64,000 nt of DNA from Hydrogenovibrio sp. 3SP14C1 (GCF_029625905.1 NZ_JARTLM010000002.1:216422-280421); one strand, 5' to 3'. Counted from the stretch's first letter, positions 44,020-52,122 are shown. Program-made: numbers and translations. The notes: generated from the sequence alone by a model not told the origin.

Positions 44020-44466
44020 TCAACTCTTTTTAAATCGTCCATCTTGTTTTTGTGGAGATATTGATTTTAGAAGTGCTCTAAACGCATCTGCCTGTTCGTC
44101 GGAGATTTCGTTGTTTTCTATGGCTTTTATAATTTCTTGAATGAGTGATTTTTTTGATTCACTGGTTAAGGCAAATAAAGGTGATGAATTAAGATATTCG
44201 CCAGGTTCTGATTGAACTGTTCCGCTGGATAAAAATGTTTTATTTTCAATTGTATGGTCTTTATCCATCCAGCCATCTGGTAATTTGAATTCTTTTTCAA
44301 TTCTACGGGCGATATTTTTACCCATATTTTTTTCAGGATATTTTTCACTTCTAATTACGCTGATAACTGAAGCGTCTGAGCCAATCTTGTCAGCTATAAA
44401 TGCAGCACTACCATGCTCTATTATCAAAGCTTCCAAGTTTTGTAGTCTTATTTGGCTGATATCCAT
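44020..44466 (-). CDS. Phage repressor (CI-like), lacking a peptidase domain
   Basis: The 148-residue product begins with a helix-turn-helix (RLQNLEALIIEHGSAAFIADKI, then SDASVISVIRSEKYPEKNMGKNIARRIEKEF) and ends in a helical tail (SLIQEIIKAIENNEISDEQADAF). No S24/LexA-type self-cleavage domain is present. AAGGGA precedes the ATG. It is transcribed away from the Cro-like gene, with two operators between them, and heads an operon with the kinase and DUF3037-like genes. Position and domain make it the maintenance repressor. Confidence 0.82.
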   Translation of the reverse strand: MDISQIRLQNLEALIIEHGSAAFIADKIGSDASVISVIRSEKYPEKNMGKNIARRIEKEFKLPDGWMDKDHTIENKTFLSSGTVQSEPGEYLNSSPLFALTSESKKSLIQEIIKAIENNEISDEQADAFRALLKSISPQKQDGRFKKS

Positions 44467-44483
44467 CTAAATTCCCTTTTTGT

Positions 44484-44515
44484 ATCATTATCCGTTTATT
44501 TATCTTTTTAATAAA
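44484..44515 (-). promoter_or_regulatory. PRM-like promoter of the repressor operon
   Basis: On the minus strand TTTATT, 17-nt spacer, GATAAT, then AAAGGGA and the repressor ATG. The -35 side overlaps the nearer operator. Confidence 0.6.
44499..44515. promoter_or_regulatory. Operator OR-like, repressor-proximal
   Basis: TTTATCT-TTT-TAATAAA: left half exact, right half 5 of 7. It overlaps the leftward (PRM-like) promoter. Confidence 0.65.
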
Positions 44516-44537
44516 TGAGAAAAAATATAAACTTTTC

Positions 44538-44565
44538 TTGCCAAGTGTTTAGCTTTTAGATAAAC
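44538..44565 (+). promoter_or_regulatory. PR-like rightward promoter
   Basis: TTGCCA (44538-44543), about 15-16 nt spacer, GATAAA/ATAAAC. Initiation would fall at about 44571-44575, on or just before the Cro-like ATG. Confidence 0.55.
44548..44564. promoter_or_regulatory. Operator OR-like, cro-proximal
   Basis: TTTAGCT-TTT-AGATAAA: right half exact, left half 6 of 7. It covers the -10 box of the rightward promoter. Confidence 0.75.
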
Positions 44566-44574
44566 TTCTTCGAC

Positions 44575-44811
44575 ATGAAAACATTAATTGATATCCCTAC
44601 TTCAAAACTGGCTGGGTTTTTAGAGTCATCAGACCCTTATGCAAGCAATGTCAAAGCTGGCAGACAAAAAGTGTCATCTAAAGTTGCTCTGAAAATCCAT
44701 AAATATTTCGGAATCCCTCTTTGGGAAATCAGACCAGATATTTATCCGCGTGAATTATTTGGGTCTGATTCCGAAGTAGATGGTTTAAGTTTAGATAAAA
44801 GCGAAATTTAG
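44575..44811 (+). CDS. Cro-like regulator
   Basis: A 78-residue protein with a YdaS/Cro-like helix-turn-helix: LAGFLESSDPYASNVKAGRQ then SSKVALKIHKYFGIPLWEIRPDIYP, the last part typical of Cro-type regulators. It is divergent from the repressor. The ATG has no ribosome site and sits where transcription should begin, so a leaderless mRNA is likely. It should oppose the repressor at the shared operators and open the lytic path. Confidence 0.78.
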   Translation: MKTLIDIPTSKLAGFLESSDPYASNVKAGRQKVSSKVALKIHKYFGIPLWEIRPDIYPRELFGSDSEVDGLSLDKSEI

Positions 44812-44842
44812 AAAAACGAGTAACTAACAGAGGTTTCACACT

Positions 44843-45271
44843 ATGGACACATTACTGAACGCTATTCATAAGACTGTTCCTTATGGTCATGCTGCAAAGC
44901 TGGCTGACAAAATTGGCATGAGTCAGAAGATTTTGAGCAATAAGGTAAACCCTGATAACGAGCACCATCAATTAACGGTATTGGAACTTTGTCGACTCAT
45001 GCCTGCCGCTGATGATTACCAGGTGCTGATTGTTATGGCTGATATGTTTGGATTTAAGATCGAGAAGAAGCAGCCAAGCACTGTGAAGAATATTATCTCG
45101 GCGTTACTTACTGTTGAGTCTGAGCATGGTGATGTTTCCCGAACTCTTGGAGAGGCACTGGAAGACGGTCGATTGACTCGTGATGAAAGAACTGCGATTT
45201 TGAGAGAGGTCAATGAGGCGATTGATTCGCTTCATGGATTGAAAGAAAGCGTCCATGGATCAAAGGTTTAA
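44843..45271 (+). CDS. Phage regulatory protein CII family
   Basis: The 142-residue product fits the CII (CP76) family: MDTLLNAIHKTVPYGHAAKLADKIGMSQKILSNKVNP, then HHQLTVLELCRLMPAADDYQVL, with a helical tail EALEDGRLTRDERTAILREV. These proteins influence the lysis/lysogeny choice. AGAGG precedes the ATG. It is second in the rightward operon, 31 bp behind the Cro-like gene. The EDG-[RV]-[LI]-T-x-[DE]-ER pattern at its end is also found in the BRCT-domain protein of the immunity region. Confidence 0.82.
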   Translation: MDTLLNAIHKTVPYGHAAKLADKIGMSQKILSNKVNPDNEHHQLTVLELCRLMPAADDYQVLIVMADMFGFKIEKKQPSTVKNIISALLTVESEHGDVSRTLGEALEDGRLTRDERTAILREVNEAIDSLHGLKESVHGSKV

Positions 45272-45500
45272 TCCTTTGCGATTTTCTATTACTTATTTTT
45301 CCCCGGTCCCCTTGTTTGGTATGTTCGCGCGCGTTGCTGGTGTGCAACTAAATCGCGTTCGTTCATGTGCTTATAAGAAGCAACCAAGAGTATGGGACCC
45401 TGAGTGCAGTGAACCGTTTACGGGTGTAAAAGGTCGCAGTTTGTCTCTAGGCGATGGGTTTTTTTTTAAGGCAACTATAAGAAAGATGGCCTATGTTTGA
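45255..45500 (+). CDS. Doubtful small phage protein
   Basis: An 81-codon frame fills the 221-bp gap between the CII-family gene and the primase gene, overlapping both by 17 and 8 bp. GAAAG lies ahead of the ATG. The product (MDQRFNPLRFSITYF...) is basic with no recognised family. It may be real because phage operons seldom leave such gaps, but composition gives little support. Confidence 0.35.
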   Translation: MDQRFNPLRFSITYFSPVPLFGMFARVAGVQLNRVRSCAYKKQPRVWDPECSEPFTGVKGRSLSLGDGFFFKATIRKMAYV

Positions 45501-47994
45501 AAATTACAATGATATTTTGAACCAGCTTAAAGGTGCTGGGCTAATAGTAGGTGACTTAAAAGTTGATACGGCAAAGCCGGTTCGGTGCGGAATAGACAAT
45601 TCACAATGGGGGGTTGATGCTGCAAAGGCAAAATCAGCCGGGTGGTATCACCTGGCAAGTTACCTTATTGAAGGAAAGACATACATCATCGGTGCATTCG
45701 GTGTCTGGAAGGGTGCTGACAATAATCGAACCAAGCTTGAGCTTGACAAGAAATACAGCCTGACACTGGAACAAAAAAAAATACAGTCGGCGCGCATTCG
45801 TGAATTGAATAAGATTGCAGCCGAAGAACGCAAGCGAGAAATTGAGAAGGCAGCAAGTCGTGCTCAGTTCATTTGGAGTAAGTATCTTTCAACTGGATCT
45901 AGCGACTATCTTGAACGAAAAGGTGTTCAAGCACATGGAATTAGATTTGACCCTAAAGGATATGGAACAATTGCCATTCCGATGTCAGATGTAAAAGGCA
46001 AGATTTGGGGTCTGCAGTTGATTCGATCAGATGCGGCCATCAAGGGAACAAAGAAAATACAGAAGAAGTTTGAGCCAAAGGGATTGGGGATGCGCGGTCA
46101 TTTTCACATGATCGGTTCACCGAGAGAAGTTCTTTTGATTGCCGAGGGGTATGCCACGGCTGCCACCATTCATGAGACAACCGGGCTGCCAGTTGCCGTC
46201 GCATTCAATGCAAACAATCTTGAGCCAACGGCGAAAGAGCTCAAAAAATATCATCCAAATACCAAGTTCGTTATCTGTGCAGATGATGACTACATTCAAA
46301 AATGCCAGCTATGCAAAAAGCCGACATTCGTTTCTGACCAACAATGCCAACATTGTGGCATGCCGCATAATCAAAAGAACCCCGGTATTCACTATGCTGA
46401 AATGACCGCAAATGCTGTCGGTGGAATGGTCGTTGTGCCAAATTTCATCATTGATGGTGTTGATATCAGAAATGGTAAAAAGCTGACAGACTTTAATGAT
46501 TTGGCTATGCACCAGCAAGGCGGTCATCACTTGGTTCGTGCGCAAATAGAAGCCATCACAAAAGAAATTTCAGGTGGAAATTTACCGATTGCAACAGCTG
46601 CGGCTTCGCAATCTAAGGGGGAAGGGGAAAGGCGACCAACCGCACTTTCTATTATGCCGGTAAATGATCTTGTCAAACGTTTCATTTATGTCGACGATAT
46701 TCATGGCGATAACTGTTTTGATACCTGGACCGGGGAAGTCGTCAAAGACAAAAAGGTTAAAAGCCTTCTTCCACAGTTTGTGCGCTGGGATGACGTCAAG
46801 TCACACCCTGAGTGGCAAGGCAAAGCTGTTTACAGAGACCAGATAGGGTTTGATCCAACAGAATCTGATTCAAATATTATTTGTAACCGATGGAATGGGT
46901 GGCCGACGAAGCCAAATGAAAACGTCACGGTTAATAAATCTGGCGTTCCGAAAGAATGTGAACATTTGATCTTATTACTTAGCTATCTATGTGATATTGA
47001 AAGAAATGGAGATGATGTTTTTAAATGGGTTCTATCTTGGCTTGCCTATCCAATACAGAATCCAGGTGCAAAACTTGATACGGCACTCATTTTTCATGGC
47101 CCACAGGGTACTGGTAAAAATTTGTTTTTCGAAGCTTATGGTGAGATTTTTGGCGAACATTTTTCCGTCATCACTCAGGATACCATGGAGGATCAGTTCA
47201 ACTCAGACTGGGTTGATCGGAAATTGTTTGTGCTTGCCGATGAAATTGTCGCTGTTCAAGAAAGAACGCATGTCAAAAATAAACTCAAGACCATGATCAC
47301 TGGAGACCGCATACGTATCAATCAAAAGATGATTGCTGCCTACCCGGAAAAGAATTTCTTCAATATGGTATTCCTTTCAAATGAAGCCAATCCCGTCGTG
47401 CTAGAGAAGCGAGATCGACGATATCTTGTCATCTGGACGCCAGAAGCGATGCCGGAAGGATTTTATAACCTTGTCAGGCAAGAAATAGACAAAGGCGCAA
47501 GCAAAGCACTTCACAATTATCTACTTAATTTCGACATTGGTGAATTTAAGCCCTGGTCAAAACCGCCTATGACCAGGGCAAAACAAGACCTGATTTTGCT
47601 CAATGCAGAAACACCATACGTTTTTTTGCATGAATGGATGATCGGAAATCTTGATATGCCATTCTGTCCAGCTCCTGCAGGGCTCGTTTATAAGGTGTAT
47701 CACAAATGGTGCCAGGAAAATGGAGAGAAGTGGCCAAGGACAAGCCGTCAGTTTCTATCTAGCATCCGTTCAGAAGGCATTAGATCAGAAAAGGAAAACC
47801 ACTTTTCTGACTATAAAAATAAACAAGACAACAAACGGACGCAGTTCTACATTCCAAGTGAAAAGCTGATGACGTATGCAAAAGAGCATGGGGAGCACGT
47901 CATTGAATGGGATCAATCCTCAAAAACAAAAAAAGACTTCTTTACTGAGTGCTTTATGGAGTTCGGCAATGCCTTCGATAAAAAGTATGCATAA
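45493..47994 (+). CDS. Phage primase-helicase (Toprim plus SF3-type helicase)
   Basis: The 833-residue product has a Toprim primase region: LLIAEGYATAATIH with the catalytic Glu near residue 215, and FVICADDD near 258-264. A four-cysteine zinc cluster (CQLCKKP...CQHCGMPH, about residues 272-291) is inserted directly after the DxD. The C-terminal half has a superfamily 3-like helicase with Walker A FHGPQGTGKN near 535, Walker B KLFVLADEIV near 580 and sensor region FLSNEANPVVLEKRDRRY. It should open the origin and prime replication; the iteron array immediately downstream is its likely target, as P4 alpha protein acts at P4 ori/crr. Confidence 0.88.
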   Translation: MFENYNDILNQLKGAGLIVGDLKVDTAKPVRCGIDNSQWGVDAAKAKSAGWYHLASYLIEGKTYIIGAFGVWKGADNNRTKLELDKKYSLTLEQKKIQSARIRELNKIAAEERKREIEKAASRAQFIWSKYLSTGSSDYLERKGVQAHGIRFDPKGYGTIAIPMSDVKGKIWGLQLIRSDAAIKGTKKIQKKFEPKGLGMRGHFHMIGSPREVLLIAEGYATAATIHETTGLPVAVAFNANNLEPTAKELKKYHPNTKFVICADDDYIQKCQLCKKPTFVSDQQCQHCGMPHNQKNPGIHYAEMTANAVGGMVVVPNFIIDGVDIRNGKKLTDFNDLAMHQQGGHHLVRAQIEAITKEISGGNLPIATAAASQSKGEGERRPTALSIMPVNDLVKRFIYVDDIHGDNCFDTWTGEVVKDKKVKSLLPQFVRWDDVKSHPEWQGKAVYRDQIGFDPTESDSNIICNRWNGWPTKPNENVTVNKSGVPKECEHLILLLSYLCDIERNGDDVFKWVLSWLAYPIQNPGAKLDTALIFHGPQGTGKNLFFEAYGEIFGEHFSVITQDTMEDQFNSDWVDRKLFVLADEIVAVQERTHVKNKLKTMITGDRIRINQKMIAAYPEKNFFNMVFLSNEANPVVLEKRDRRYLVIWTPEAMPEGFYNLVRQEIDKGASKALHNYLLNFDIGEFKPWSKPPMTRAKQDLILLNAETPYVFLHEWMIGNLDMPFCPAPAGLVYKVYHKWCQENGEKWPRTSRQFLSSIRSEGIRSEKENHFSDYKNKQDNKRTQFYIPSEKLMTYAKEHGEHVIEWDQSSKTKKDFFTECFMEFGNAFDKKYA

Positions 47995-47999
47995 ACGCA

Positions 48000-48262
48000 A
48001 GATTTATACCCTAAGCATGGTCGGAATATACCCAGCTTATACCCTAACTTATACCCTAAGAAGCAGCGTATATACCCTTTATACCCTTATTTCACACATG
48101 CGCGCGCGCACATGTATTAAAAAGTTTTTCATTCAAAACATATCCTCTCGCGTGAGAGTGAATGCATATTTTTGGGTATATAGGGTATATGCGGGTGATT
48201 CAAGGGTATAAGTAAAGGTATAAGAGGGGTATACATAGGGTATACGTTAAAAAATAAATGAA
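48000..48262. other. Probable prophage replication origin with mirror-symmetric iterons
   Basis: Six TATACCC units (starting 48005, 48027, 48038, 48050, 48071, 48080) face six GGGTATA units (48174, 48183, 48204, 48216 with one mismatch, 48227, 48238). Steps are 22, 11, 12, 21, 9 on the left and 9, 21, 12, 11, 11 on the right, so the right arm mirrors the left. The centre has the palindrome TGCGCGCGCGCA (48099-48110), an A/T-rich stretch and a CTCTC/GAGAG hairpin (48145-48158). No gene lies here. Confidence 0.8.
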
Positions 48263-48273
48263 AAGGTAAAAAA

Positions 48274-48840
48274 ATGATTCAAGCAATGATTGACATAGAA
48301 GCTCTTGGTTTAAAGCACAAAAGCGTGATCGCTTCTATTGGCATCGTTATTTTTGATGCTGTTTCTATCAAAGGTATGTTTCACATCCGTCTGGATGTTG
48401 CAGAAAGTGCAAAGCTTTGTCTTGATATTTGCGACGACACAGTTGCCTGGTGGTCAGAGCAATCTGACGAAGCCCGTACTGAGTTGGATGGAACAACAGC
48501 GCCATTGGTTGCGGTCAAAGAGGCATTCGATTTCTTACTGCACTACAAACCAGAGCGCATCTATGCAAGATCACCACAGTTTGACTTGGAAATGCTTAAA
48601 CATCATGCCGATGTGCTTGGTCTTGACGTTCCTTGGCACTTCCGCCAAGAAATGGACCACAGAACCTATCTCAAGGCATACGAAGAAACTCTCCAGCTAA
48701 TGCCACACAAAGCAGATGAAAAAAAGCTGGTAAAGCACAACGCTGTTGATGATGCATTAATCCAAGCTTATGAAATCATGTCTGTTCAAAGTCAGGCAGC
48801 GGATGTGCAAAAAGTTCACTCAAGTTTTTTTTCATCATAG
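48274..48840 (+). CDS. 3'-5' exonuclease (DEDD, Rv2179c/ExoVIII-like)
   Basis: The 188-residue product has the DEDD layout: AMIDIEALGLKHKSVIASIG with the first Asp/Glu pair, a middle Asp in YARSPQFDLEML, and HNAVDDALIQAYEI with the last Asp. This is the small phage exonuclease family often listed as Rv2179c-like. It should trim DNA or RNA 3' ends in replication or recombination. It directly follows the iteron array. Confidence 0.82.
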   Translation: MIQAMIDIEALGLKHKSVIASIGIVIFDAVSIKGMFHIRLDVAESAKLCLDICDDTVAWWSEQSDEARTELDGTTAPLVAVKEAFDFLLHYKPERIYARSPQFDLEMLKHHADVLGLDVPWHFRQEMDHRTYLKAYEETLQLMPHKADEKKLVKHNAVDDALIQAYEIMSVQSQAADVQKVHSSFFSS

Positions 48841-48852
48841 GTTGGAGAAAAT

Positions 48853-49389
48853 ATGTCAAACGTCGTTTCAAAAGCAGAGTTCGCAAGACAACAAGGTGTA
48901 AACAAGTCAACGGTCACTCGCTGGGATAAAGCCGGGCGATTGGTTCTGAATGAGCGTGGCAAGGTATTGGTTTCCGAGTCAATTAAGCTGCTTGCAGAAA
49001 CAGACGGGCATAGAACAGATCTCAAAGAAAAACATGCTGATAGCAGAGGGAAAAATATCGGAAAGCCATCATCAGAGCAGACAGATCATGATTATTCTGA
49101 TATGGAAGCCAAAGAGGAAGACATCGGCAAAGACAGAGCACATTGGAAAGCAATGACACTGGATAGTGAAAACCAGATGATGCTTCTCAATCAAGCCATT
49201 TCAGAGGGTGACCGAGTCAAGCTTGAGGATGTCATCGGAGATATCAGCGGCCTGGCTAAGTCAATTAAGCAGGGAATTCAAAATCTTGTCGACAACCTGA
49301 CACCACAAATTGCAAACATTTCGGATGAAGCTGAAAAAAAACAGCGCATTGAGTCCGAAGTGCAAAAACTTATTCAACAACTGTCATAG
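48853..49389 (+). CDS. Probable terminase small subunit (Nu1-like)
   Basis: The 178-residue product starts with a helix-turn-helix (SKAEFARQQGVNKSTVTRWDKAGRLVL) of the gpNu1 kind, followed by a charged linker and a helical C-terminal part (LEDVIGDISGLAKSIKQGI, LVDNLTPQIANISDEAEKKQ). In lambda-type phages this protein recognises cos and recruits the large subunit. GGAG precedes the ATG by 8 nt. The large-subunit gene is two genes downstream, separated by a DUF669-like gene. Confidence 0.7.
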   Translation: MSNVVSKAEFARQQGVNKSTVTRWDKAGRLVLNERGKVLVSESIKLLAETDGHRTDLKEKHADSRGKNIGKPSSEQTDHDYSDMEAKEEDIGKDRAHWKAMTLDSENQMMLLNQAISEGDRVKLEDVIGDISGLAKSIKQGIQNLVDNLTPQIANISDEAEKKQRIESEVQKLIQQLS

Positions 49390-49400
49390 GAGAAAAAATC

Positions 49401-49931
49401 ATGGCAAATTTAGGCGGTACATTCGACCCACAACAACACCAACCAGTCAGCTTTGAACCATTGCAAGACGGTTACTATCAGGCACAAATCGTCGCGTCTT
49501 CAACGCACCAGACAAATAATCTTCAAGGTTACTACCTAAAGCTTGAGATGGAAGTTATCGAAGGTTCATTCAAAGGCCGTAAGGTTTGGGATCAACTCAA
49601 CCTTTGGAACCCAAGCCAAAAGGCTGCGCAAATTGCGCAGGGTGTTTTATCCTCCATTGCCCGTGCATTGAACGTTGGCGCATTTGAAGACTCAAGCGTG
49701 CTGCACAATAAACCGCTGATGATTTATGTGCAGACCAAAAACGGCAATACTGAAATAAAAGCCTACAAGCCACTTGGTTCTGATCCATCACAGGCATCAC
49801 CTGGCAGAGCATTTGCAGAGCAAAACCAACCTGAACAAACGCCATCACCACAAAATGCGCCAACAGCAAACCAAGCGCATCTGAATGAAGATGGTTCACC
49901 AAAATCCCCACAACAGATGATGCAAGGATAA
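49401..49931 (+). CDS. DUF669-like protein (possible single-strand-DNA binding)
   Basis: The 176-residue product fits DUF669: GGTFDPQQHQPVSFEPLQDGYYQAQIV, LKLEMEVIEGSFKGRKVWDQLNLWNPS and AIARALN-like SIARALNVG, with a disordered Gln/Pro/Ala-rich tail (about 130-176). DUF669 proteins are usually near phage recombination genes and have an OB-like pattern. Here it sits between the two terminase subunits, an unusual position. GGAG precedes the ATG. Confidence 0.82.
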   Translation: MANLGGTFDPQQHQPVSFEPLQDGYYQAQIVASSTHQTNNLQGYYLKLEMEVIEGSFKGRKVWDQLNLWNPSQKAAQIAQGVLSSIARALNVGAFEDSSVLHNKPLMIYVQTKNGNTEIKAYKPLGSDPSQASPGRAFAEQNQPEQTPSPQNAPTANQAHLNEDGSPKSPQQMMQG

Positions 49932-49935
49932 AACC

Positions 49936-52113
49936 ATGGCAACCCTGGCAAAAGCACAACTCGAAAGAGATAAGATTAAGGCAAAGCAAGCTCGCAAGTC
50001 TTATGAGTTGGCTTTGTCAGAATCCATGAAAACCGAGCAAGCGGAGACGGTTAAAGCCCTGATCCGAAAGGCGGTTACCAGTCAGTTAAAAAAACTGACC
50101 AAAGAATTCAGCCAAGTCGTCGATGGCCAGCAGGATGAAACGCAAATTCATTACTTGCTCAGTGACTACTCGCACGACTGGCTCAAGAGCCTTGGCCATC
50201 AGGTCAAAAAACAGCTTGATACCAAAGCACTTGGCAATACTTTCAAGCAATCTGTCACACCGCGCCAGCTGCTGTCGGTCAGTCAATGGGCTGAAAAAAA
50301 TCGTTACATGAAAACAGGCACCAACTTACCTGGTCCATGGCGCAATGCCAATGCACCGCATGCCGTGGAAATCATGGACAGTTTGTCAGTTCATTCACCT
50401 GTACGCACGGTTACATTTATGAAGGCATCCGGTATCTCCGGCACCGAGATCGGTTTGAATTGGATCGGCTATGTTATCGACTATGCGCAAATGGACATGA
50501 TTTTTGTCGTGCCGACGCTTGAGCTTCGAGACAGAACATTCAACCCAAAGCTTAAACGCTTATTGACTGAGACACCTTGCCTGAATGATTTGTCATCCAG
50601 TCTAAGTCGAGATGAATCCAATCGAAAAGACATGCTTGAATTGGGGCCAATGCGACTAATCAAATCTGGTGCAAACTCTGCAGAAAGCTTCCGTGCCGAG
50701 CACGTACCTTATGCCTATGGTGATGAAATCGATGCCTTTCCACTGGATGTCGGTGGAGAGGGTGATCCCGTCACCCTTATTGAAAACCGTCAAAAGACCT
50801 TTTCACGCGCCAAGTCGCTTTATACGTCGACACCAACCGAGAGAGATTTCTCATTGGTTGAAGACCTGTTTGAGTCAGGTGATCAGCGTTACCGTTACAT
50901 TGCATGCCCTGAGTGCGGTCATCGCCACACACTTGCATTCAAAAACTTCAGATGGAAGCTAGATGACAAGGTACAACAGGAAGAATGCGGCAAGAAGATT
51001 GTATATCGCGCATACTTCGTTTGCCCATCTTGCGATGCTGAAATCCATGAACACCAAAAAAATAAGCTTCTTGATGAAGCGGTTTGGATTCCAAATAACC
51101 CAAGCGTTACGAAGCATCGAAGCTATCACCTGAATTCATTTTATATAAAGTTTGGCCTTGGTTTGACTTGGAAAGACATTGCGCAAAAGTGGTTGGATAG
51201 CCAAGGCGATACCAACAAACTTAAAGCATTTACCAACACTTATCTTGCCGAAACATGGCGAGAAGATGCTGAGCGTATGGATGCCATTTTATTGCTATCA
51301 CGTATCGAGTCATTCCCGGAAGAATTGCCACGGCCAACCACGCGCATCGCGTTCACTGACGTGCAGAAAGACCGCCTTGAGCTTACTATCATCGATTTTG
51401 AAGACTCAGAAGAAGCATGGGATCAGCAACATATCATACTGCCTGGTGAAACGGCATTGCCAGATGTATGGGATTCACTTGATGAAGAACTCGCCAACCA
51501 AAACGTCGTGGTCGCTGGTATCGATGCCGGTTATAACACATCCATGGTCACAGACTTCTGCAAAGGCAAAAAATGGTGCATTCCAACCAAAGGGGTTGGC
51601 GGTGAGCATCGGCCACTGGTAGAAGACAAGGTAAAGCGTAACCAGCGCCTGCGCCGCCGCCGTAAAAAAGGCATGCCAATTGAACCAATCGGAACAGACC
51701 AAGGCAAGGCACTTTTATTCGCGCGCCTAAACTTAAAACCAAATACAGAGCGCGTTATCGATGAAGAAAGCGGCGAGATTATCGAAACGATCTATCACTC
51801 AACGCCTGGTTATATCCACTTTAACAACGACCCAAGTCTGGATGATGAATATTTCAACCAGCTAACTGCAGAAGAACTGCAAACCAAAAAGCGTGCCGGC
51901 CGTGAATATCGCCAATGGGTCAAGACTCGACCACGTAATGAAGCATTGGATTGCTTTATCGGCGCTTTAGCAATATTCCGCATGGCGAAAGAAATGCCAA
52001 CCATACGCCGCAAAAAGTTTGTAGAACAAACATCTCAAGAAGAAGGCATCACAGAGCAACAACCACAACCAACCAAAAAACCAATCCGTCAAAGACGCAA
52101 GCTAAGAATATAG
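49936..52113 (+). CDS. Terminase large subunit (GpA family)
   Basis: The 725-residue product matches lambda gpA-type terminases: VSQWAEKNRYMKTGTNLPGPW near residue 115, VTFMKASGISGTEIGLN, a region MRLIKSGANSAESFRA, EHVPYAYGDEIDAFP (Walker-B like), TSTPTERDFS, a zinc-type pair CPECGHRH ... CPSCDAEI (about 324-355) and the C-terminal nuclease region with VVAGIDAGYN and NEALDCFIGALA. It cuts and translocates DNA into the prohead. AAACC alone precedes the ATG, so coupling to the DUF669 gene four bases upstream is likely. Confidence 0.94.
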   Translation: MATLAKAQLERDKIKAKQARKSYELALSESMKTEQAETVKALIRKAVTSQLKKLTKEFSQVVDGQQDETQIHYLLSDYSHDWLKSLGHQVKKQLDTKALGNTFKQSVTPRQLLSVSQWAEKNRYMKTGTNLPGPWRNANAPHAVEIMDSLSVHSPVRTVTFMKASGISGTEIGLNWIGYVIDYAQMDMIFVVPTLELRDRTFNPKLKRLLTETPCLNDLSSSLSRDESNRKDMLELGPMRLIKSGANSAESFRAEHVPYAYGDEIDAFPLDVGGEGDPVTLIENRQKTFSRAKSLYTSTPTERDFSLVEDLFESGDQRYRYIACPECGHRHTLAFKNFRWKLDDKVQQEECGKKIVYRAYFVCPSCDAEIHEHQKNKLLDEAVWIPNNPSVTKHRSYHLNSFYIKFGLGLTWKDIAQKWLDSQGDTNKLKAFTNTYLAETWREDAERMDAILLLSRIESFPEELPRPTTRIAFTDVQKDRLELTIIDFEDSEEAWDQQHIILPGETALPDVWDSLDEELANQNVVVAGIDAGYNTSMVTDFCKGKKWCIPTKGVGGEHRPLVEDKVKRNQRLRRRRKKGMPIEPIGTDQGKALLFARLNLKPNTERVIDEESGEIIETIYHSTPGYIHFNNDPSLDDEYFNQLTAEELQTKKRAGREYRQWVKTRPRNEALDCFIGALAIFRMAKEMPTIRRKKFVEQTSQEEGITEQQPQPTKKPIRQRRKLRI

Positions 52114-52122
52114 GAGAGCGCC

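Noticed and set aside
43141-44466. The repressor and kinase as a classical HipBA toxin-antitoxin pair
   Set aside because: The kinase is shorter than HipA and accompanied by a DUF3037-like protein; the helix-turn-helix partner sits opposite a Cro-like gene with phage operators, so it is a phage repressor first. A HipBA-derived origin remains possible.
47876-48211. A 111-codon frame across the end of the primase gene and the iterons
   Set aside because: Its second half translates the repeated TATACCC units (repeated Y-T-L), so it is a product of the iteron array.
48005-48244. The TATACCC/GGGTATA cluster as a CRISPR array
   Set aside because: Units are 7 bp with 9-22 bp steps and change orientation midway; no CRISPR-like repeat length, spacers or cas genes.
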